NCBI RefSeq assembly: GCF_019084045.1
Contig: NZ_JAHRED010000007.1
Span: forward strand, 1 to 64,000
Source: Paeniglutamicibacter quisquiliarum
GTDB lineage: Bacteria; Actinomycetota; Actinomycetes; Actinomycetales; Micrococcaceae
Direction: 5' to 3'
Length of the DNA: 64,000 nucleotides
Shown here: positions 1 through 7,789 of the stretch, in pieces
Numbering within the stretch: the stretch's first letter is position 1
Layout: the number at the start of each line of letters is the position of its first letter
The notes under the pieces: generated by a model
Told to the model about the DNA's origin: nothing
Seen by the model: only the letters and a program-made list of their open reading frames with translations
The model's database searches: none
Translations under genes and position numbers: made by a program

Positions 1-41
1 CGAGTTGGCGGGATGGTTTTCTGGGACCATTTGACCGGTCC

Positions 42-65
42 TTCGCCATAATTGCGCAGTATTGC
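42..65 (+). repeat. Weak copy of the GCCGATAAT-type boundary motif
   Basis: TTCGCCATAATTGCGCA resembles the better copies at 2131, 14921 and 36181 (core GCCGATAATYGCACAT) with one base missing and two or three changes. It lies just before the SIR2 gene, and the copy at 2131 lies just after it. The resemblance could be chance. Confidence 0.25.
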
Positions 66-84
66 GCCCGACAGAAGGAGCCGT

Positions 85-2061
85 ATGTCAGCTTCCAATG
101 AACCTTCGACCGCCGACAAAATGTTGAGCTTGGCATTCTCGCTCAATACCGCCCCCGGCGCCTACGCTGTCATCCTCGGCGCCGGCGTGTCCGTCGCCAG
201 TGGCGTGCCATCGGCTTGGCGAGTGCTCCATGACCTCATCGAGCAGATCGGCGCGGCAAAGGAAGTCGACATGACCGGGTTCGATGACAATGCGCGTCTG
301 GCTTGGTTCCGGGCGGAGTTCGGCGAGGAGCCTACCTACGAGCATCTTCTGGAGCACCTGGCACCTACGCAAATGGCACGACAGGAACTCTTGAAGGGAT
401 ACTTCGAGCCCACAGTCGAGGAACGAGAAGCCAACACGAAAGGGCCGACAGCAGCCCACCGTGCCATCGCCCGCATGGTTGCCGACGGTGCGATACGCGT
501 CATCCTGACACTTAACTTCGACAACCTCATGGAAACGGCGCTCCGGGAGCAGGGAATCACGCCGACCATTGTCCATGGCCAAAGCGAGATCAGTGGGATC
601 CCGCCGCTGCACACAGTAGGGGCCCTTCTGGTCCACCTTCACGGTGACTACACCTACCCCGGTGAAATGCGGAACACCGTCACCGAACTCAGCGAATACA
701 CTCCCGAGACCGAGACCTTCCTGGATCGAATCTTCGAGGACTTCGGGCTCCTCATAGTTGGTTGGTCTGCCCAGTACGATCCGGTTTTGGTACGAGCAAT
801 GCGCCGCACTTTTCGCCGGATCTATGTCCCCTTTTGGATCGAACCGGGAACCCTCGCCGGCGAAGCCGCCGACCTGGCCGGACATTTGGGATCGACGATT
901 GTGAAGGCGACGGCAGACGATGCCCTGGGAGCCCTCCACGACAGCTATCTGGCACTCCGGGATCGAGCCAACTCTCGCCATCCACTTACGGTGGCTACGG
1001 CGGTGGCATCTGCCAAGAGAGAGCTGGCTGGCCGTTACACGGCAATCGGGCTGCACGACACGATCAAACGCGAAGCAGACACCCTGCGCAACCACGCCGA
1101 TCTTGTTCAGAGCTACACAGGTACTGCCGGACCGGGGGGGCATAAGGGGATGGTGGAGCGTCTTGAGGACGCCTGCCGTGTGCTGGAGGGCCTTGTCGCC
1201 GCGACGGCCTACTGGGGTGACGAAGGAACCGATCAGTGGTGGTTGGGTGAGATCGCGGCCTTCGGTAAGGGCCCCTCTGCAGGTGGAACAACGGACGTGC
1301 TTGAGCTTCACAATCTGGTGGTGGGCCGGCTGTTTTATGCCGCGGGCATCGGAGCGACAGCCTCCGGCAGATACGAGATCCTGCGGAATTTGTTTGAAAT
1401 GCACATCCAAACGACGGGTGGCCGCGGCGAACCAGCCACTGTCTTGCTTGACCCTATGTGGCTGTACCCGGGATTTGCTGCGGCCAGCCGGCGCATGTTT
1501 GGCCAGCTGCGCACGCTCTTCGTGGAACACCTCGTGGTGGGATCCTCCACGTTCGAATCCAGCTGGGAACGCTTTGAAGTCATGAGGACCATCCATGCCA
1601 TTCCTCGCATCCCAGTCGCAGACCGGTCCTTGGCCAGTCTTCGCCTGGCCCGCAAGAACAAAGAGTCAGCAGCGGCAAAGTACCGCGAGGCTGAAGCCCA
1701 AAGCGACGCCGACGTCCACGACGATGCCAGCGCGTCTTTGAGACAATCAAGGCAGGAGCTCGGCAGAAGGCAGGGTGCCTTCGCCGATCATGTTCCGCTA
1801 CGTACGCCTCATGTTCGTGTCTGGCATGACGAGCACACGCAACGATTCCGCGCTTGTGCGGCGGTGGAACTATCAAACGAACTTACGACAGCCGGCAACG
1901 ACCATCCAATCCATGTAAGCAAGTTGCTACCCTACGAGTCCAACGATCTTATTGAAGTCTTAGACGCCCTTAGTGTGGCAGCCCACCGGATAGCGTATGC
2001 CGCGCATCAAGGCGGATCACTAGTTAGCCGTTCCCGGGATGTTTGGTTAGACGAAGCCTGA
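85..2061 (+). CDS. SIR2-domain protein, candidate anti-phage NADase
   Basis: The N-terminal ~240 residues carry SIR2-like NAD-binding motifs: GAGVSVASGVPSAW near residue 40, LTLNFDNLME near 155, VHLHGDY near 200 and LLIVGWSAQYDP near 230. The remaining ~400 residues match no domain I recognise and could sense a phage cue or mediate oligomerisation. Bacterial SIR2 proteins of this layout often deplete NAD+ during phage infection (Thoeris ThsA, DSR and related systems); that role here is inference. I chose ATG at 85 because AAGGAG ends four bases upstream; an ATG at 52 in the same frame has no comparable site. The gene stands alone: no TIR, Argonaute or HerA partner adjoins it on the right, but the window begins just upstream, so a left-hand partner cannot be excluded. 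Confidence 0.8.
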   Translation: MSASNEPSTADKMLSLAFSLNTAPGAYAVILGAGVSVASGVPSAWRVLHDLIEQIGAAKEVDMTGFDDNARLAWFRAEFGEEPTYEHLLEHLAPTQMARQELLKGYFEPTVEEREANTKGPTAAHRAIARMVADGAIRVILTLNFDNLMETALREQGITPTIVHGQSEISGIPPLHTVGALLVHLHGDYTYPGEMRNTVTELSEYTPETETFLDRIFEDFGLLIVGWSAQYDPVLVRAMRRTFRRIYVPFWIEPGTLAGEAADLAGHLGSTIVKATADDALGALHDSYLALRDRANSRHPLTVATAVASAKRELAGRYTAIGLHDTIKREADTLRNHADLVQSYTGTAGPGGHKGMVERLEDACRVLEGLVAATAYWGDEGTDQWWLGEIAAFGKGPSAGGTTDVLELHNLVVGRLFYAAGIGATASGRYEILRNLFEMHIQTTGGRGEPATVLLDPMWLYPGFAAASRRMFGQLRTLFVEHLVVGSSTFESSWERFEVMRTIHAIPRIPVADRSLASLRLARKNKESAAAKYREAEAQSDADVHDDASASLRQSRQELGRRQGAFADHVPLRTPHVRVWHDEHTQRFRACAAVELSNELTTAGNDHPIHVSKLLPYESNDLIEVLDALSVAAHRIAYAAHQGGSLVSRSRDVWLDEA

Positions 2062-2130
2062 CACGAGCCCTGCTGCGGCAGGACATGTCTGCCGGTTCCG
2101 AGGGGCTTCCGTGCGTTCAGCCCACCAACT

Positions 2131-2150
2131 TTCGCCGATAACCGCACTTC
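2131..2150 (+). repeat. GCCGATAA-type boundary motif, copy B
   Basis: TTCGCCGATAACCGCACTTC shares CGCCGATAA-N2-GCAC with copies at 14921 and 36181. It lies 70 bases after the SIR2 stop codon and before the hairpin shared with the converging operon, so it marks the right edge of the SIR2 module. Confidence 0.45.
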
Positions 2151-2191
2151 TGGAATCGAGAAGGACCCTTGAAGATTTGGTGCCTGAGCAC

Positions 2192-2236
2192 AACGGCGGG
2201 TGGTGCCCTTCATGAAGAAGGGCACCACCCGCCGTT
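2192..2236. terminator. Perfect 19-bp hairpin between convergent genes
   Basis: AACGGCGGGTGGTGCCCTT (2192-2210) is exactly complementary to 2218-2236, leaving a 7-base loop, with T residues after the right arm. It lies between the SIR2 gene (+) and the aldehyde dehydrogenase (-), so it probably ends transcription from both sides. Confidence 0.8.
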
Positions 2237-2271
2237 TTACTCAACGCTTCTAGATGCTGGTCGTTAGCCTT

Positions 2272-3630
2272 TTAGAGTCGAACAATTTTTTTGTTCATGA
2301 ATTCTTCCATGCCGAGGGGACCCAGCTCGCGGCCTACACCTGAGCGTTTGATACCCCCGAACGGCAGATCGGCTTGGGAGCCGCCCGCAGCGTTGATGTA
2401 GACCATTCCTGCCTCGATACGCTCACCTACGCGGCGGGCACGCTCAAGATCGTCGCTGAACACGCCCGACCCCAGGCCGTAGACCGTGTCGTTGGCCAGT
2501 TCGATGGCTTCTTCCTCGCTGGTGGCACGATAGATGACTACTGCAGGGCCGAAAAGTTCCCCATAGTAGGCGTCCATATCCTTGGTGACACCTGTCAGTA
2601 CCGCGGGCGCCACGAACGCACCTGGTCCCTGAATGTGTGTGCCTCCGGTGTGGAGTGTCGCACCCTTGGCAACTGCATCGGCGATCTGTTCTACCAGCTC
2701 GTCAGCGGCTGCCTGCGAGGAGAGCGGAGCCAATGTGGTGCTGGGGTCCGCCGGGTCACCGGGTTCGAAGGCGGACATGCGCTCGGTCATCTTGGCCACG
2801 AATTCGTCGTACATCCCGTCCATGACGATCATCCGCTTCGGTGCGTTGCAGGCCTGGCCGTTGTTTCCCATGCGGGCGTCGACGGCGATCCCGACGGTCT
2901 TGTCCAGATCCGAGCTATCGAGCAGCACCAGCGGATCCGACCCACCGAGTTCCAAGACTACCTTCTTGAGGTTTCGTCCCGCCTCCATGGCAACGGCCGA
3001 GCCTGCCCGCTCGCTGCCGGTCAGCGAAACGCCTTGGACCCGGGGATCTGCAAGCATCGAGGCAATTTGTTCGGCCGAAGCATAGACATTGATGTAGGCG
3101 TCTGCAGGAATGCCGGCATCGTGCAGGACCGACTCGATCGCCGCCGCCGATTCCGGGCAGTTGCGGGCATGCTTGAGGATGATGGTATTGCCAAGCACCA
3201 AGTTCGGCGCCGCAAAGCGGGCTACCTGGTAGTAGGGGTAGTTCCACGGCATGATGCCGATCAAGGCACCGATTGGACGCTTCTGGACCACGGCGTTTCC
3301 GCCCTGGATGGCCAGCGCCTCATCGGCGACCAGCGTGGGGCCGTTCTCTGCGTAGTAGGTGAAGATTTCCTGGACGATCTGCAATTCGCCCCGGCTCTCA
3401 TCGATCCGCTTGCCCATTTCGCGTGTAATGATCGCGGAGAGCTCCTCGGCGCGCTCACCGAAGATCTCTGCAGCGCGCTTGACCAGGCGGGCGCGCTCGG
3501 TGATGGGAGTCTCGCGCCACGAGAGGTAGGCCTCGTGGGCGCGGCCGACCGCATTGGCGATCTCGGCGTCGGTGGCCATGGGGTACTCGGCGAGGAGCTC
3601 ACCGGTGGCAGGGTTGGTAACTTGGTACAT
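2272..3630 (-). CDS. NAD(P)-dependent aldehyde dehydrogenase (succinate-semialdehyde dehydrogenase-like)
   Basis: This is a full-length aldehyde dehydrogenase of 452 aa. The Rossmann-type N-terminal part has MPWNYPYYQVARFAAPN near residue 127, the general-base glutamate lies in LELGGSDP near 226 and the catalytic cysteine in NNGQACNAPKR near 260. Length and motifs fit the short GabD1/SSADH group. It is the last gene of the minus-strand operon that starts with the BMP lipoprotein and lies just downstream of the XylX-like dehydratase. In that setting it could oxidise an aldehyde made during pentose or nucleoside breakdown (for example 2-oxoglutarate semialdehyde or glycolaldehyde) rather than act in GABA catabolism; no GABA transaminase is nearby. 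AAGGAAGG precedes the ATG. Confidence 0.85.
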   Translation of the reverse strand: MYQVTNPATGELLAEYPMATDAEIANAVGRAHEAYLSWRETPITERARLVKRAAEIFGERAEELSAIITREMGKRIDESRGELQIVQEIFTYYAENGPTLVADEALAIQGGNAVVQKRPIGALIGIMPWNYPYYQVARFAAPNLVLGNTIILKHARNCPESAAAIESVLHDAGIPADAYINVYASAEQIASMLADPRVQGVSLTGSERAGSAVAMEAGRNLKKVVLELGGSDPLVLLDSSDLDKTVGIAVDARMGNNGQACNAPKRMIVMDGMYDEFVAKMTERMSAFEPGDPADPSTTLAPLSSQAAADELVEQIADAVAKGATLHTGGTHIQGPGAFVAPAVLTGVTKDMDAYYGELFGPAVVIYRATSEEEAIELANDTVYGLGSGVFSDDLERARRVGERIEAGMVYINAAGGSQADLPFGGIKRSGVGRELGPLGMEEFMNKKIVRL

Positions 3631-3655
3631 GGTAAATAACCTTCCTTTGGATGTT

Positions 3656-4819
3656 TTAGAGCAGGCCGCGGGCGCTCAGGTTGCGGGCAAAAGCCCAAAT
3701 CCCCTGGGTCCATGGTTCGGCCTCTTCGGCGTGCTTGACGGTATTGCGCAGCATGCCCAGTTTGGGGTTGGAAATCGAAACCACATCGCCGACTTCGTGG
3801 GTGAAACCAGCACCCGGCGCGTGCCGGTCCTGTGTCGGTGAGAACAGCGTTCCGGTGAAAAGCACGAAACCGTCCGGGTACTGGTGGTGCTTGCCATGGG
3901 CGTGGGAAATGAGTTCTTCGGGATCGCGGCTGATCTTTTTCATCGAGCTCGTGCCGTCCATGTCGAACCCGTCGGGGCCGGTAACCTGGAGCGCGATGTC
4001 CAGTTCGCGTACGTCGTCCATGGAGAAGGAATCATCGAACAACCGGATGAACGGGCCAATGGCACAGGAACGGTTGTTGTCCTTCGCTTCGGTCAGCAAC
4101 AACGCGCTGCGGCCTTCAAAATCGCGCAGGTTAACGTCGTTGCCGAGCGTCGCACCGACTGCCCGACCATCCGAGCGAACCGCAAGGACGACCTCGGGTT
4201 CAGGATTGTTCCAAGTGGAACGAGATAGTACACCGATGTCGGTGGCGGTGCCCACGGAGGACAAGACTTGGGACTTGCTGAAGATTTCGGGGTCCGGGCC
4301 GATTCCAACTTCAAGATACTGGGACCAGAGTCCTTCGGACTGCAGGATCTCTTTGACCTGCGCGGCCTCCGGTGAGCCCGGCTTGACCGAAGAAATCGCG
4401 CCACCAATGGCAGCGGAGAGACGCTCGCGGATGGCCAGGGCCTTGGAGGAATCCCCCTGGGCGCGTTCCTCGATGACGCGCTCCAGCATGCTTTCCACAA
4501 AGGTAACGCCTGCTGCCTTGATCGCCTGGAGATCGATCGGGGAAATCAGGTGGGCCTGGGTGGAATCGCTCGCGGCCGAAGCATTGACGAGGTCCTGGAG
4601 ATTCCAGCGCCGCCCACTGAGATCCTGTTTGACGGCGTCCAAGACATCATCGCGTTCCAACAGGGTCGAAACCGTGGGTTCCACCGCGGAGATGTCCACG
4701 GCCTGGTCCCCAACGACGACCACGACGCAGGGGCCGCCGACAGCCGGATCAAAGACGCGGCCGACCAGCAATGCCTTTTCCGCATCCAGCGGCAGCAGAT
4801 CGGATACCAAGAGTTCCAT
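3656..4819 (-). CDS. FAH-family dehydratase, XylX-like (2-keto-3-deoxypentonate dehydratase)
   Basis: About 387 aa of the fumarylacetoacetate hydrolase fold. Recognisable segments are SWNNPEPEVV-type (TWNNPEPEVVLAVRSDG), GNDVNLRDFEGRSALLL, AKDNNRSCAIGPFIRLFD and HQYPDGFVLFTGT, with the acidic metal ligands in the first two. From memory, order, length and the GLL terminus match Caulobacter XylX, which dehydrates 2-keto-3-deoxy-D-xylonate to 2-oxoglutarate semialdehyde. The same substrate arises from D-ribonate, D-arabinonate and D-xylonate. An aldehyde dehydrogenase follows directly. ATG at 4819 has GAGGA just upstream; an in-frame ATG at 4834 overlaps the stop of the VOC gene (TAATG) and is the alternative. 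The exact substrate is inference. Confidence 0.75.
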   Translation of the reverse strand: MELLVSDLLPLDAEKALLVGRVFDPAVGGPCVVVVVGDQAVDISAVEPTVSTLLERDDVLDAVKQDLSGRRWNLQDLVNASAASDSTQAHLISPIDLQAIKAAGVTFVESMLERVIEERAQGDSSKALAIRERLSAAIGGAISSVKPGSPEAAQVKEILQSEGLWSQYLEVGIGPDPEIFSKSQVLSSVGTATDIGVLSRSTWNNPEPEVVLAVRSDGRAVGATLGNDVNLRDFEGRSALLLTEAKDNNRSCAIGPFIRLFDDSFSMDDVRELDIALQVTGPDGFDMDGTSSMKKISRDPEELISHAHGKHHQYPDGFVLFTGTLFSPTQDRHAPGAGFTHEVGDVVSISNPKLGMLRNTVKHAEEAEPWTQGIWAFARNLSARGLL

Positions 4820-4833
4820 TTTTTCCTCGTTCA

Positions 4834-5283
4834 TTAGAGTGACACCGGCTTCTGGGCGGAGGACGCATTGATCGCGCCCGGTTCTCCACCGTCGTACCAG
4901 GCAAAGAACTCCCAGAGTTCCCCGCAGGGGCCCGCAAGGTAGAGACAGCGCGCGTTCCAGGGATAGTCTGCCGGTGCGTCGTAGAAGTCAACGGAGCGGG
5001 CCACCAGGTCATCGTGCATGCGGTCGATGTCTTCGGGAGAATCAAGCTTGACGGCCAGCATGACGTTGTGGCCCTGTGGTTCTTCACGCTGGGACACCAC
5101 GCCTGTGGTCTTCTGGATGTGTTCGGCATCCCAGAGGGCCAGGATGACACCTGGCCCGGCGAAGTCCGCAAAGCCCGGCATCCGGTGCTTAAGGGTGTAG
5201 CCAAGCTTCTCCGTGTAGAACTCGATCGAACGGTCTAGATCACGGGTGATGAGGCAAATGTCGGTGATGGTTGGTTTTTGCAT
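4834..5283 (-). CDS. VOC-family (glyoxalase/dioxygenase fold) protein
   Basis: A 149-aa single-domain VOC protein. It opens with ITDICLITRDLDRSIEFYTEKLGY and has a possible metal ligand histidine in GHNVMLAVKL and a glutamate in GELWEFFAWYD. Members are glyoxalases, epimerases, dioxygenases or ligand-binding proteins, and the sequence alone does not decide between them. Its start overlaps the cytidine deaminase stop (TAATG) and its own stop overlaps a possible start of the XylX-like gene, so the three genes look translationally coupled. Within a pentose pathway it might isomerise or epimerise an intermediate. Confidence 0.75.
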   Translation of the reverse strand: MQKPTITDICLITRDLDRSIEFYTEKLGYTLKHRMPGFADFAGPGVILALWDAEHIQKTTGVVSQREEPQGHNVMLAVKLDSPEDIDRMHDDLVARSVDFYDAPADYPWNARCLYLAGPCGELWEFFAWYDGGEPGAINASSAQKPVSL

Positions 5284-5738
5284 TAGTTCGATTCCTTTGC
5301 GGCTATGGGGTCTTCCACGATCCAGTTGTTTTCATGCGGGAAGAGCCAGCGTTGTGGCATGAGAGCCGGGGCCGGGAGCTTGCGGACGGCACCGTTGTAA
5401 TCGATGACCACCTTGGCGTCCAGACAATACGTGCCCATGAGTTCGCGGCAAACGCCGCACGGGTTGGTGACAATGGCCCGTCCGTCGTCGTCCAGGCACA
5501 GTGCCACCATGGTGTCGATCTGGTGGTCTCCAGCCATTTCCGCGTTGGCGATGGCGGATGACTCGGCGCATACGTTCACGCGTCGGGAACCAAGGTGCAG
5601 GCCCAGGTAGATCTCGCCCGAAACTGTTCTTACCCCGGCAGCGACAACATGTTTGACCGGGTCGTGGCGGGCCAACAGCAATTCCTTAACCTGGTCGAAA
5701 AGCTCGACGTCGCTGGGGTTCAGTTCTTCTATGTGCAT
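5283..5738 (-). CDS. cdd: Cytidine deaminase-type nucleoside deaminase
   Basis: A 151-aa zinc deaminase of the cytidine/blasticidin-S deaminase fold. The catalytic CAE triplet is in VNVCAESSAIANAEM near residue 57, and the two remaining zinc cysteines are in the NPCGVCRE motif near 92-95. It would convert (deoxy)cytidine to (deoxy)uridine and ammonia in the cytoplasm. ATG at 5738 sits two bases after the permease stop. The position directly behind a BMP-type importer supports nucleosides as the imported substrate. A relative acting on another aminated heterocycle cannot be excluded. Confidence 0.82.
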   Translation of the reverse strand: MHIEELNPSDVELFDQVKELLLARHDPVKHVVAAGVRTVSGEIYLGLHLGSRRVNVCAESSAIANAEMAGDHQIDTMVALCLDDDGRAIVTNPCGVCRELMGTYCLDAKVVIDYNGAVRKLPAPALMPQRWLFPHENNWIVEDPIAAKESN

Positions 5739-5740
5739 GT

Positions 5741-6661
5741 CTAGGACTCCATCGTCGGGGTGGCGATTCTGACTCCGCCGTCCTTGGACGTACGGGCCAG
5801 AACAACCAGGCCCACGAAGGCGATCAGGTACGGGAGCATCTGTGCGATTTGCGGCGGTATGACCGAATCGTTGACCTGAATGGCGACGGCGGATGCCAGG
5901 CCGAAGACAACGCTCATGAGGGTCAGCAGCAAGACGCGTCCGCGGCAGAAGATTACGGCGGCCAGCGCAACGAAGCCCAGGCCGTTGGTCATTCCCTCGG
6001 TGAACAGGGTCAACTGGCCAATGCTCAGCTGGGCGCCGGCCAGCGCGCACAAGGAAAAGCACCAAACCTGCGCCAGGATCCTCATGCGCTGCACGTTTCC
6101 ACCAGCCGCGGCCAATGCCGCGGGGTGTTCGCCGGCTGCCTTGAGGTGGCGCACCAGTACGGTGTGTTTGACCGCGAATAGGGCCCCGGCCACGATCGCC
6201 CAGCTCAGGTAGGTGAGCACCGTGTGTCCCGACAGCAGCGGTCCCAGTACCGGGATCCCGTCGATGAGCGGAATCCGGTAGGTGGGGAGAGACGGAATGC
6301 CCGGGGCGCTGAGGGTGCCCTTGACGCCAAACAATGATCGCAGCAGGTAGACAGTCGCGGCTCCGGCAAAGATGTTCAGCACGATCCCGGCGATGAACAC
6401 GTTGACTTTCAGCCGGGTAATCAGCCAGCCGAAAACCACGCCGCTGAGCGCTCCGGCGACAATGGTCAGGGTGACGGCCGCAAATCCGGAGCCGAAGGTC
6501 AAACCGAAAACCACGCCGCCGAAGGCGCCGAAGAGCATGGCGCCTTCCAGCCCGACGTTGAGGTCCTTGGTCCATTGCGTGGGCAGGCATGCCAAGGCGG
6601 CCAGAAGGATCGGCGTTGTCAGCCGCATCCCGGATCCTAGAAAGGAATCAAGCAGTTCCAT
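5741..6661 (-). CDS. ABC transporter permease, nucleoside (BMP/NupQ-type)
   Basis: A 306-aa hydrophobic protein of the BPD_transp_2 family. The opening GSGMRLTTPILLAALACLPTQ and the internal NVGLEGAMLFGAFGGVVFG are typical of the second permease of BMP-type nucleoside importers. About eight to ten membrane segments are visible. It pairs with the larger permease just upstream (3-base gap) and with the double ATPase and lipoprotein. The C-terminus ends in a short polar tail (ARTSKDGGVRIATPTMES). Confidence 0.88.
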   Translation of the reverse strand: MELLDSFLGSGMRLTTPILLAALACLPTQWTKDLNVGLEGAMLFGAFGGVVFGLTFGSGFAAVTLTIVAGALSGVVFGWLITRLKVNVFIAGIVLNIFAGAATVYLLRSLFGVKGTLSAPGIPSLPTYRIPLIDGIPVLGPLLSGHTVLTYLSWAIVAGALFAVKHTVLVRHLKAAGEHPAALAAAGGNVQRMRILAQVWCFSLCALAGAQLSIGQLTLFTEGMTNGLGFVALAAVIFCRGRVLLLTLMSVVFGLASAVAIQVNDSVIPPQIAQMLPYLIAFVGLVVLARTSKDGGVRIATPTMES

Positions 6662-6664
6662 TGG

Positions 6665-7789
6665 TTACTTACCTTCCGAACGAATGAGGATTTTTTTCAG
6701 CTCGGCTACGCGGGAGAACAGTCCTGCTCGTGCAGTTGCAGCAATGATGATGCCGGAGATGAGGATGAGGGACAGTTCCGAGGGGACGGTAGAGACCTGC
6801 TCGATACCCCGTGCTGCAGAACGCATGACGCTGTATACCAGAACCCAGACGACGGCGGAGAGCGGCCTGGCCCTAGCAATCATGGCCAAAAGCACGGCGT
6901 CCCAGCCGATGCCGGTGCCAATCTCTGTCCAGAAACGGCCCTGGGATGCGGTCACCAGAAGGGCGCCGGCGATTCCGCACAACGCCCCGCTCACTGTCAT
7001 GGAACCAATGCGTGAACGGCGGACGTTGATGCCCACGGCGGCGGCGAAAGCCGAGCTTTCCCCGGTCATCCGCCAACGGTAGCCCGTGACGGAGCGTTCG
7101 CTGAGCCACCACGTGGCGGCGCACAGAACGATGACCACGAACAGCGCGGAGGTCAGTTGCGTCTGCGGGATGAGCTCGCTGAACATCGCGGTTTCATGCA
7201 CGGCCTTGGTGGTTCCGCTTTGTCGTGCGGGGTCCCGCAGCGGGGCGGTGGCCAAGTAGGCGCAGAAGAGCATGATGATGTAGTTAGACAGCAGGGTGGA
7301 GAGCACTTCATCGACGTTCCACACGGCACGCAGCCAACCCAGGCCTGCGGCTACTGCCCCGCCGGTGAGCGCGGAGACGGCCAAGCACAGGAACAGGTGC
7401 AGCCCGGTGAACATGGGGCCGATGTACGCGCCGGTCAGCGCCGCGGCCATGGCTCCGGCATAGATCTGGCCCTCGGCGCCGATGTTGAACATTCCGGAGC
7501 GATATGCCAGCGCAACGCCCATGGTGGCCACGAACAATGGCAGCCCCCACGCGAGGGTTCTGGCGATGCTGGGGGCATCCCCAATGGCATAGTCAAGGCC
7601 GGCGAGGATGGTCGGTAACGGCTGGTAGCCCTGGGCTTGGATCAACGTGACGGCCAGCACCAGGCCCACGGCCAGCGTGAAGACCCCCGGACCTATTCGT
7701 TTTGCCAGCGAACGGGCGAACGATGCGGTTGAATGTACTTCGCTGTGCTTGGACTGTGGAACAGTCTTCAGCGGTGTATTCATGCTCAT
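6665..7789 (-). CDS. ABC transporter permease, nucleoside (BMP/NupP-type)
   Basis: A 374-aa BPD_transp_2 permease. The first ~35 residues are polar and cytosolic, then come membrane helices and the family segment FNIGAEGQIYAGAMAAALTGAY near residue 105. Its start overlaps the ATPase stop by four bases. It is the larger of the two permeases, as usual in BMP-type (PnrA/RnsA-like) importers, and forms the channel with the protein encoded at 5741-6661. Confidence 0.88.
   Translation of the reverse strand: MSMNTPLKTVPQSKHSEVHSTASFARSLAKRIGPGVFTLAVGLVLAVTLIQAQGYQPLPTILAGLDYAIGDAPSIARTLAWGLPLFVATMGVALAYRSGMFNIGAEGQIYAGAMAAALTGAYIGPMFTGLHLFLCLAVSALTGGAVAAGLGWLRAVWNVDEVLSTLLSNYIIMLFCAYLATAPLRDPARQSGTTKAVHETAMFSELIPQTQLTSALFVVIVLCAATWWLSERSVTGYRWRMTGESSAFAAAVGINVRRSRIGSMTVSGALCGIAGALLVTASQGRFWTEIGTGIGWDAVLLAMIARARPLSAVVWVLVYSVMRSAARGIEQVSTVPSELSLILISGIIIAATARAGLFSRVAELKKILIRSEGK

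Noticed and set aside
88-1596. A 502-codon minus-strand frame opposite the SIR2 gene
   Set aside because: Composition is unlike a protein and the SIR2 motifs on the plus strand are intact.
52-2061. Thoeris or another multi-gene SIR2 system
   Set aside because: No TIR, Argonaute, HerA or other partner gene adjoins the SIR2 gene inside the window; only the left side is unknown.
2374-3639. A 421-codon plus-strand frame opposite the aldehyde dehydrogenase
   Set aside because: No domain or start context; the opposite strand encodes a complete enzyme with both catalytic residues.
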